Shown here: piece by piece, positions 32,956 through 39,877 of the stretch
Layout: each line of letters starts with the position of its first letter
Numbering within the stretch: position 1 is the stretch's first letter
Source: SFWF01 sp045638145
Lineage (GTDB): Bacteria > Bacillota > Clostridia > Oscillospirales > Acutalibacteraceae
DNA: 64,000 nt
Direction of reading: 5' to 3'
NCBI GenBank assembly: GCA_045638145.1
Contig: JAZUAU010000019.1
Span: forward strand, 39,730-103,729
Program-made: the position numbers and the translations under genes
The notes under the pieces: model-generated
The model's input: only the letters and a program-made list of their open reading frames with translations
What the model was told of the DNA's origin: nothing
Database searches by the model: none

Positions 32956-33492
32956 TTAAACCTTCTTATAAATGGTAACGTGAATCTTACCGTATCTGTA
33001 AACTTTAAAAATTTTAAAACCGCCAACCTCTTCGGGTAAGGACTGCGTGTCGGGATGCTCGCAGATGATTATTCCATAATCCGACATTTTCTTAGAAGCG
33101 GCTTCAAGTGATTTAATCATAAGTCCTGCCTCATAGGGCGGGTCGATAAAAGCGATATCAAAGACTTCCGGTGTGGTGGAAACATATCCGACAGAGTCTC
33201 TTTTTACAATTTTTGAAGAAGCTGCAAAGCCTGCCGAGGTTACATTCTCTGTGCAAACCTTAATGGAGGCAGGGGAGGAGTCGACAAAAACGGCACTCTC
33301 TGCACCGCGGCTGAGAGCCTCAATGCCCATCTGTCCGCTGCCTGCATACATATCAAGAAAGCGTCTGCCCTCGATATCAAACTGTATGGCGCTGAAAATT
33401 CCTTCCTTAACCTTATCGGTGGTCGGACGGACATCATTGCCCTCTAATGCCTTCAGTCGTTTTCCTCTGGCGATACCCGTGATAACTCTCAT
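32956..33492 (-). CDS. rsmD: 16S rRNA (guanine966-N2)-methyltransferase RsmD
   Basis: SAM-dependent enzyme modifying G966 of 16S rRNA. RVITGIARGKRLKAL opens the protein, followed by RPTTDKVKEGIFSAI, the SAM motif FLDMYAGSGQMGIEALSRG and the catalytic FIDPPYEAG. Length is 178 aa. AGGTGAT precedes the ATG. First gene of the operon with coaD. Confidence 0.95.
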   Translation of the reverse strand: MRVITGIARGKRLKALEGNDVRPTTDKVKEGIFSAIQFDIEGRRFLDMYAGSGQMGIEALSRGAESAVFVDSSPASIKVCTENVTSAGFAASSKIVKRDSVGYVSTTPEVFDIAFIDPPYEAGLMIKSLEAASKKMSDYGIIICEHPDTQSLPEEVGGFKIFKVYRYGKIHVTIYKKV

Positions 33493-33522
33493 TACATCAC
33501 CTGAACAAAATTATACATATAC

Positions 33523-33552
33523 ATTATGACATTAAAAGGGGTATTTTGTCAA
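33523..33552 (-). promoter_or_regulatory. Promoter of the rsmD operon
   Basis: Minus strand TTGACA (33552-33547), 18-bp spacer, CATAAT (33528-33523). Confidence 0.7.
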
Positions 33553-33632
33553 TAGGTAATTAAAATATAACTTAAATATGTTACAAAAGCATGCGGCAGT
33601 TTTACATATCGTCGGCTGTTCCGACACCTTAA

Positions 33633-33660
33633 TTCTGAATTCTGCATTCTGTATTATGCA
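33633..33660. repeat. 7-bp tandem repeat, TTCTGNA x4
   Basis: Four consecutive heptamers TTCTGAA, TTCTGCA, TTCTGTA, TTATGCA in the gap between guaB and rsmD. Short runs of this type are, from memory, common in intergenic DNA of related Clostridia. Confidence 0.8.
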
Positions 33661-33662
33661 TT

Positions 33663-33689
33663 AAAAAAGACCGTCGGCTGACGGTCTTT
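33663..33689 (-). terminator. Terminator after guaB
   Basis: Minus strand AAAGACCGTC (33689-33680) / GACGGTCTTT (33675-33666), then a T run. Confidence 0.9.
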
Positions 33690-33695
33690 AAAAAC

Positions 33696-35204
33696 TTATT
33701 TAATTCCTGTATTTGCTGTGTCCTTCTGGATAACGTCGTGTGCGCCGCCCTCAACAATACTTGTTGCTGAAACAAGTGTGAGCTTGGCCTTCTGCTGCAG
33801 TTCAGGGATTGTGAGAGCTCCGCAGTTGCACATAGTCGACTTAACCTTTGAAAGGGAAATCGAAACATTATCCTTGAGTGAGCCTGCATAGGGAACGTAG
33901 GAGTCAACGCCTTCCTCAAAGGAGAGCTTCTTATCTCCGCCGAGGTCATATCTCTGCCAGTTGCGGGCACGGTTTGAACCTTCGCCCCAATATTCCTTAT
34001 AATAATTTCCGCCAATGGAAATCTTGTTTGTGGGAGATTCATCAAATCTTGCGAAATATCTGCCTAGCATAATGAAATCGGCGCCCATTGCAAGAGCAAG
34101 GGTCATATGGTGGTCATGAACGATACCGCCGTCGGAGCACACGGGAACATAAACACCGGTCTCCTCAAAATATTCGTCTCTTGCCTTGCAAACGTCGATA
34201 AGAGCGGTAGCCTGTCCGCGGCCGATACCCTTGGTCTCACGGGTAATGCAGATTGAACCGCCGCCGATACCAACCTTAATAAAGTCTGCGCCTGCATCTG
34301 CAAGGAAGCGGAAGCCTTCGCGGTCAACAACGTTACCTGCCCCTACCTTAACAGAGTCGCCGTACTTTGCGCGAATCCAGTCGATAGTCAGCTTCTGCCA
34401 CTCGGAGAAGCCTTCGGAGGAGTCAATACAAAGAACATCTGCGCCTGCCCCTACGAGAGCGGGAACACGCTCTGCATAGTCGCGGGTGTTTATACCTGCA
34501 CCAACAACATATCTCTTCTCACCGTCAAGAAGCTCAAGGGGATTAGCCTTGTGAGAATCGTAGTCCTTGCGGAATACCATATATTTAAGGTATCCGTTAT
34601 CGTCAATAATCGGAAGTGAATTAACCTTGTGGTCCCAGATGATATCGTTTGCAACCTTAAGAGTTACGCCCTCTTTTGCATAAACGAGCTTGTCAAAGGG
34701 AGTCATAAACTCGGAAACCTTTGTTGCAGGATCCATTCTGGATACGCGGTAGTCACGGCTTGTGACGATACCGAGAAGCTTGCCGTTTGCAGTACCGTCG
34801 TCGGTGACCGCAACTGTGGAATGACCGGTAGCCTCCTTGAGTGCAACAACATCTGCCATTGTAGCGTCGGGCTTTATGTTGGAATCACTTACAACAAAGC
34901 CTGCCTTAAAGCTCTTTGCACGTGCAACCATAGCAGCCTCGTCCTCAACCGACTGTGAACCGTAGATAAAGGAAACGCCGCCCTCACGAGCAAGAGCAAC
35001 TGCAAGACGGTCTCCCGAAACAGACTGCATGATTGCAGAAACAAGGGGAATGTTGAGAGAGATAGCGGGTGCTTCACCCTTCTTAAACTTAACGAGGGGG
35101 GTCTTCAGCGAAACGTTAGCGGGAACACATTTGCTTGAGGAATATCCGGGAACGAGCAGATATTCGTTAAAGGTATGAGAGGTTCCTTCGAAATAATAAG
35201 CCAT
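33696..35204 (-). CDS. guaB: IMP dehydrogenase, Tritrichomonas-like type
   Basis: Oxidises IMP to XMP, the rate-limiting step of GMP synthesis. The catalytic Cys lies in VGIGGGSICITRETKG. CSDGGI and MLGRYFARFDESP bind the substrate phosphate, and NWQRYDLGG supplies the flap Arg-Tyr pair. Two CBS domains are inserted (about 95-215). GGGSICITR (usual bacterial form GPGSICTTR) and the long flap place it in the variant group containing Tritrichomonas foetus IMPDH. Length is 502 aa. The ATG at 35204 follows GGAGG; upstream in-frame sequence crosses the promoter. Monocistronic. Confidence 0.95.
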   Translation of the reverse strand: MAYYFEGTSHTFNEYLLVPGYSSSKCVPANVSLKTPLVKFKKGEAPAISLNIPLVSAIMQSVSGDRLAVALAREGGVSFIYGSQSVEDEAAMVARAKSFKAGFVVSDSNIKPDATMADVVALKEATGHSTVAVTDDGTANGKLLGIVTSRDYRVSRMDPATKVSEFMTPFDKLVYAKEGVTLKVANDIIWDHKVNSLPIIDDNGYLKYMVFRKDYDSHKANPLELLDGEKRYVVGAGINTRDYAERVPALVGAGADVLCIDSSEGFSEWQKLTIDWIRAKYGDSVKVGAGNVVDREGFRFLADAGADFIKVGIGGGSICITRETKGIGRGQATALIDVCKARDEYFEETGVYVPVCSDGGIVHDHHMTLALAMGADFIMLGRYFARFDESPTNKISIGGNYYKEYWGEGSNRARNWQRYDLGGDKKLSFEEGVDSYVPYAGSLKDNVSISLSKVKSTMCNCGALTIPELQQKAKLTLVSATSIVEGGAHDVIQKDTANTGIK

Positions 35205-35243
35205 AATTCTGTTTCCTCCGATAAAAATTATTATATTGTTGCG

Positions 35244-35272
35244 ATTATACCGCAAAATGAGCTCATAGTCAA
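35244..35272 (-). promoter_or_regulatory. Promoter of guaB
   Basis: Minus strand TTGACT (35272-35267), 17-bp spacer, TATAAT (35249-35244). Confidence 0.85.
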
Positions 35273-35331
35273 CGAAAATTTAATGTACATATTATACAAA
35301 AATTATATAATAAAAATAAAGCAAATTTTAC

Positions 35332-35360
35332 TTGATTTCCAAGAAAAAGTGTGATACAAT
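35332..35360 (+). promoter_or_regulatory. Promoter of rpsB-tsf
   Basis: TTGATT (35332-35337), 17-bp spacer, TACAAT (35355-35360) preceded by TGA, giving an extended -10. Confidence 0.82.
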
Positions 35361-35489
35361 ATTCAGGCTGCGAAAATGCAGCTAAAAATCCACACACGGC
35401 GTTTGTCGTAATAAGGTGACGCGGCTTCGCGTTTTCGGCGCGACAAAAATCTAAACGGCGTGGAGGGAAAACCTTAGGAGGAAATAAAA
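35361..35489 (+). promoter_or_regulatory. rpsB leader with nested hairpin, candidate autoregulatory RNA
   Basis: The 129-base untranslated leader folds into an outer stem TTTGTCG (35402-35408) / CGACAAA (35441-35447) with an inner hairpin ACGCG-GCTT-CGCGT (35419-35432). ACGGCGT occurs on both sides of it. Ribosomal-protein leaders commonly bind the encoded protein for feedback; whether S2 does so here is inferred from position only. A strong AGGAGG ends the leader. Confidence 0.55.
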
Positions 35490-36236
35490 ATGGCAGTTAT
35501 CTCAATGAAACAGCTTCTTGAAGCAGGTGTTCATTTCGGACATCAGACAAGACGCTGGAACCCCAAAATGGCTCCGTACATTTTCACTGAAAGAAATGGA
35601 ATCTACATCATCGACCTTCAGAAGACAGTAAAGAAGCTTAACGAGGCTTACGCTTTTGCTCGCGATATCGTAGCTGAGGGCGGCGACATTCTCTTCGTTG
35701 GTACCAAGAAGCAGGCTCAGTCTTCTGTTAAGGAAGAGGCAGAGCGTTGCGAGATGCCCTATGTTAACGCTCGTTGGCTCGGCGGAATGCTCACAAACTT
35801 CACCACCATCCGCAAGAGAATCGCACGTCTTGCACAGCTTCGCAAGATGGAAGAGGACGGCACCTTCGAAATCCTTCCCAAGAAGGAAGTTATTAAGCTC
35901 CGCGGCGAAATCGAGAAGCTTGAGAAGTTCCTCGGCGGTATCAAGGATATGAAGAAGATCCCAGGTGCAATGTTCATCGTTGACCCCCGCAAGGAAAGAA
36001 TTGCTGTTGCTGAAGCAAAGAAGCTTAACATTCCGATTATCGCTATCGTTGACACCAACTGCGACCCCGATGAAATCGACGCAGTTATCCCCGCTAACGA
36101 CGCCGCTATCCGTGCCGTAAAGCTTATCTCTGAAGTAATTGCTAACGCAGTTCTCGAGGCTAAGCAGGGCGAGCAGGGTTCTGCCGCAGTAGAAGAAGCT
36201 ACCGAAGCTCCCGCTGCAGAGGCAGACGCTGAATAA
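35490..36236 (+). CDS. rpsB: 30S ribosomal protein S2
   Basis: S2 sits on the back of the small subunit and is needed for S1 binding and initiation. It opens MAVISMKQLLEAGVHFGHQTRRWNPKM, with IIDLQKTVKKL, FVGTKKQAQ, NARWLGGMLTNFTTI and VDTNCDPDEIDAVIPANDDAxxR-type sequence. Length is 248 aa with an acidic Ala/Glu tail. Codon use is that of a highly expressed gene. tsf follows after 20 bases, the usual order. Confidence 0.97.
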   Translation: MAVISMKQLLEAGVHFGHQTRRWNPKMAPYIFTERNGIYIIDLQKTVKKLNEAYAFARDIVAEGGDILFVGTKKQAQSSVKEEAERCEMPYVNARWLGGMLTNFTTIRKRIARLAQLRKMEEDGTFEILPKKEVIKLRGEIEKLEKFLGGIKDMKKIPGAMFIVDPRKERIAVAEAKKLNIPIIAIVDTNCDPDEIDAVIPANDAAIRAVKLISEVIANAVLEAKQGEQGSAAVEEATEAPAAEADAE

Positions 36237-36256
36237 TTATTGGAGGTATAAATACC

Positions 36257-37165
36257 ATGGCTTTTACCGCTAAAGACGTTCAGGCTTTAAGAGAAAAGAC
36301 CGGTTGCGGTATGATGGACTGCAAAAACGCTCTTAAAGAGACCGATGGAAATATGGATGCAGCTATTGACTATCTTCGTGAGAAGGGTCTTGCATCTCAG
36401 GCAAAGAAAGCTTCCCGCGTAGCTGCTGAGGGTACCGTTGTTGCTATGGTTGAGGGTGATGTTGCAGTTGCTCTCGAAATCAACACCGAGACCGACTTCG
36501 TTGCAGGCAATGAGGAGTTCAAGGCTTTCGCTGATAAGGTTGCTAAAGCTGTTATCGCTAACAACCCCGCTGACGTTGACGCTCTCCTCGCTTCAAGCTT
36601 CGAGGGCAGCACCGTTTCAGAACTCAAGGAAGAAGTATTCCTTAAGTTCCGTGAGAACATCCAGATTCGCCGTTTCGTTCGCCTCGAGGGCAAGGTTGTA
36701 AACTATGTTCACGCAGGCGGAAAGATTGGTGTTCTAGTTCAGCTCGATACCGACCTTGCGCTTAACGATGCACTTATTTGTATGGGTAAGAACGTTGCAA
36801 TGCAGGTTGCAGCTATGAACCCCAGCTACCTTGACGTAGCTTCTGTTCCTGCAGAAGATCTTGAGAAGGAAAAGAACATCCTCATCGCTCAGATGAAGGA
36901 AGACCCCAAGATGGCTAACAAGCCTGACGCAGTTCTCGGCAAAATCGTTGAAGGTAAGATTGGCAAGTTCTACAAGGAAAACTGTCTTGTTGAGCAGCAG
37001 TACGTTATCGATAACGACCTCACCGTTGGCAAGTACGTTGACTCTGTTGCTAAGGAGCACGGCGGCGCTGTTAAGATTGCTTCCTTCGTTCGTTTTGAAA
37101 AAGGCGAAGGCATCCAGAAGCGTGAAGACGATTTCGCAAGCGAAGTTGCCAGCATGATTAAATAA
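36257..37165 (+). CDS. tsf: Elongation factor Ts
   Basis: Nucleotide exchange factor for EF-Tu. The N-terminal UBA-like domain reads VQALREKTGCGMMDCKNAL. The TDFVAGNEEF motif, then two core subdomains and the coiled-coil segment, are present. Length of 302 aa is typical. Strongly biased codons as in rpsB. GGAGG precedes the ATG. A hairpin terminator follows within 30 bases. Confidence 0.97.
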   Translation: MAFTAKDVQALREKTGCGMMDCKNALKETDGNMDAAIDYLREKGLASQAKKASRVAAEGTVVAMVEGDVAVALEINTETDFVAGNEEFKAFADKVAKAVIANNPADVDALLASSFEGSTVSELKEEVFLKFRENIQIRRFVRLEGKVVNYVHAGGKIGVLVQLDTDLALNDALICMGKNVAMQVAAMNPSYLDVASVPAEDLEKEKNILIAQMKEDPKMANKPDAVLGKIVEGKIGKFYKENCLVEQQYVIDNDLTVGKYVDSVAKEHGGAVKIASFVRFEKGEGIQKREDDFASEVASMIK

Positions 37166-37192
37166 ACAACCCATTATACTACCTTATAATAT

Positions 37193-37232
37193 AACCGCAT
37201 CTGTCCCAATTGCAGATGCGGTTTGTTCGTTT
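37193..37232 (+). terminator. Terminator after tsf
   Basis: ACCGCATCTG (37194-37203) / CAGATGCGGT (37213-37222), followed by a broken T tract. Confidence 0.82.
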
Positions 37233-37308
37233 AATAAGGATTTGTCGAAATTAGTAGAATTTACACATTTGAGGATAAATAACAAAAAAACATCCGAAAC
37301 AATTCCAC

Positions 37309-37367
37309 AATTGTGCTATACATTTACCGAATTGTGTATGTAAATGTTTAACAGCATTTGATATAAT
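37309..37367 (+). promoter_or_regulatory. Extended -10 promoter with candidate operator, large secreted protein
   Basis: TGATATAAT (37359-37367) is an extended -10. Upstream, AATTGTG occurs twice (37309-37315 and 37330-37336), 21 bp apart, i.e. on the same DNA face. CATTTAC (37321-37327) and GTAAATG (37340-37346) form an inverted repeat. These look like regulator sites; the regulator is unknown. Confidence 0.5.
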
Positions 37368-37414
37368 CATTATGATAGGACCCAAAATATATTTTTTAAT
37401 GGGAGATGAACGTT

Positions 37415-39877
37415 ATGAAAAAAATAATTTCTGTTATTTGCATCGTTGCGTTGTTGGTTACATCCTTGGGTGTTACCTTCATGAACGTTGCAGCAGCACC
37501 GGTAACAGACTACCAAGACGGTGACACTGTTATCTGGCCGACATTTACCGACGACGAGGGTAACGATTGGTATCCTTATGGTCCGTCCGACGCTCCGATT
37601 CCGGAGAGCGTAATTTCAACGGGCACCGCCTCGATAGTAGAGAATACTACAGGCCTTCCTTTTACAGGTCTTTTCAGCATTCCTACAACGCAGACAAAAG
37701 CTGATGGTTCAGCGCTTTCCTCTATCGAAATCAATACAGACTATGTTTCTGTAGCTGATGCTAACGGCGTAATGGTGTATGTCGAAGTGCCTGAGGTTGA
37801 TGCCGGTACCTACAACATTGGTATGAAGCTGAAGGTATACGATGCTTCTACCGGAAAGGTTGGCTATAAAAACAGAAACACTGCTACCGGCTATTATTAC
37901 AGATCTATTGATTCGACCTCTTACACATCGGTAGCTTATGATAGCACATATAAAAACATAGTTGGACTTCCCTCTGGCTTTAAGGGATATGTGTATTACG
38001 TATTTAAGCAGTGTACGAATGATGCTAACAGTAACACCAACGGTGGCTTTTTAGCAGAAGACTCTTTCGCAGGTCTTTATTTCTACCTTACTCCTGTAGA
38101 AGGTCAGGATCTGGTAGTAGGTACACCTATTATTGTTAAGGGGGATTTCTCCGACACCCAGCAGGCTCCTACAGATACTATCACTGTAGGCGGTCTTACC
38201 TATAAGCTCGACGGCACTGGTCTTGTTGATACTTCAACTGAAACACCTCCTCAGAACTTAAATGTAGGAACCGTCTTGAATGAAATACCCTTAAGTGATA
38301 CAGGAATTACCTCCTCGAGAACCTTTAGTTCTATTGATTCTATAACACCCCTTACTGATGTTAGTTCAGTTAAGCTACAACAGTATTATAACACAACGAG
38401 CTTAAGCTATGCCGGAGCTGTGTTTAACTATGGAGGTAGTGATACAACTACAGCTAACCCATGGAAAAAGAAAGGCGTTATGTTTTATGTTGATTTCTCT
38501 TGCCGTGGTAGTAGTCAAACAGGATTTACTCTAACTGTAACTGCTTGCAATGCCAGTGGAGCAAATTCTGGTTCTTGGTCAATGACCACAAGTAGTTCAA
38601 TCGCAAGTACCGGTAAATACTATTATCTTGCCGATGGTGATAGCGCTTGGACAGAACAAACAGTAAGTTCTGATACTAATGCATATGCTATTTTACCAAA
38701 CGGATTTAAAGGCTTTGTATATGTATATGAACCTATGCACAGCTATGCTGCTAACAGAACGTATATAAAATCGATCCATATTAAGCCTTTAGGTGCAGCT
38801 ACAAGTACTTACCACTATATCAGTGCTCCTATAGCCGTTGAAAAATTCGACAAAAATTCTACTGTAGTTTATTACAAGAACAAAGCCGGACTTATGGATA
38901 TTGCAACAGGTGAACAATTCAAATTTGATTATACGGGAAGCGATATCTTCTATGGCGATGCTTCTCAGCTTCATGTTCACTCTGCGCCTACTATCAAACC
39001 TGCTACTCTTGCTAAAGCAAACGTATACCATCCGCTCAGCTCTCTTAAAATCGATGGTACAGACGGAGTTTTCTCGGCTGGTAACAGCTCCATGAGACCC
39101 AATATGTCGGTATCGGTTAATAATAAGATAGTTCCAATTATGGATATACCGGCTTTCGAGGTTACAACAAAAGATACATTTACCTCCGGTAGCGGCGCGT
39201 GGGTTTCTTATAACACCAGCATAGATATAACCGCAAATTCAGGAATAGTTTTATATGTTAAGAATCATAATGATGTTGCAAAGAACCTAAGCATTCCTAA
39301 TATTAAGATTCCTGCTAACAACACTGAAAATCCGTATCCTTTTAGTGGTACTAGTCAGTACAGACCTTACAGAAGCAACAACGACAACTACATCAAGATG
39401 CTTGATGTAAACAATCATGAATATTGGCAGAGTGTTGATGTCTCCGGCACTTATTTCACTCTTCCCGCTAATTTTGAGGGTTATCTCTATTTTGCATTTG
39501 AGGGCTTTGACGGTATCTTAGCTTTATTAAATGATACCACAACCTACGCAGAGTACCTAAAGGTAACGAGCTTCTCACTCAACGACTCCAGCATGGCTGC
39601 AGGTCAGACTATGACCGTAAGCCTCCCGATGCATGCTACCGATTTCAGTGCCTCCGACTATGTATCTCCCGTAGCGTACGTCAATGATGCAGTTGCTCCT
39701 CAGAACATCATTACCGACAAATTTGCCATTCCTTACGACCATAACGGTGATATGAAGGTTGATATTCTCGACCTTGTAAGAGCGAAAGGAGAGGGTACAG
39801 CAGATTACGCATCTATGCGTAAGAATTATTTGGATATTGCTGTTGATGCCCAAGCGGTAATTTCAAACCCTTCATAG
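37415..39877 (+). CDS. Large secreted protein, N-terminal part, triplicated domain plus dockerin-like segment (frameshifted)
   Basis: A signal peptide (MKKIISVICIVALLVTSLGV, cleavage near VAA-AP) is followed by three homologous repeats of about 240 residues. Each repeat contains a strand of type G(V/I)(M/V)xYV (about 117, 354, 608) and, about 70 residues later, LPxxFxGYxY (about 184, 426, 684). The end has YDHNGDMKVDILDLVRAKGEG, one dockerin-like calcium-loop half. The frame ends at TAG 39877, but matching sequence continues in the -1 frame into the DUF4874/DUF4832 region, so this is probably one gene of about 1,550 codons. The ATG at 37415 has GGGAG 9 bases upstream; the ATG at 37406 touches that site. 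Confidence 0.7.
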   Translation: MKKIISVICIVALLVTSLGVTFMNVAAAPVTDYQDGDTVIWPTFTDDEGNDWYPYGPSDAPIPESVISTGTASIVENTTGLPFTGLFSIPTTQTKADGSALSSIEINTDYVSVADANGVMVYVEVPEVDAGTYNIGMKLKVYDASTGKVGYKNRNTATGYYYRSIDSTSYTSVAYDSTYKNIVGLPSGFKGYVYYVFKQCTNDANSNTNGGFLAEDSFAGLYFYLTPVEGQDLVVGTPIIVKGDFSDTQQAPTDTITVGGLTYKLDGTGLVDTSTETPPQNLNVGTVLNEIPLSDTGITSSRTFSSIDSITPLTDVSSVKLQQYYNTTSLSYAGAVFNYGGSDTTTANPWKKKGVMFYVDFSCRGSSQTGFTLTVTACNASGANSGSWSMTTSSSIASTGKYYYLADGDSAWTEQTVSSDTNAYAILPNGFKGFVYVYEPMHSYAANRTYIKSIHIKPLGAATSTYHYISAPIAVEKFDKNSTVVYYKNKAGLMDIATGEQFKFDYTGSDIFYGDASQLHVHSAPTIKPATLAKANVYHPLSSLKIDGTDGVFSAGNSSMRPNMSVSVNNKIVPIMDIPAFEVTTKDTFTSGSGAWVSYNTSIDITANSGIVLYVKNHNDVAKNLSIPNIKIPANNTENPYPFSGTSQYRPYRSNNDNYIKMLDVNNHEYWQSVDVSGTYFTLPANFEGYLYFAFEGFDGILALLNDTTTYAEYLKVTSFSLNDSSMAAGQTMTVSLPMHATDFSASDYVSPVAYVNDAVAPQNIITDKFAIPYDHNGDMKVDILDLVRAKGEGTADYASMRKNYLDIAVDAQAVISNPS

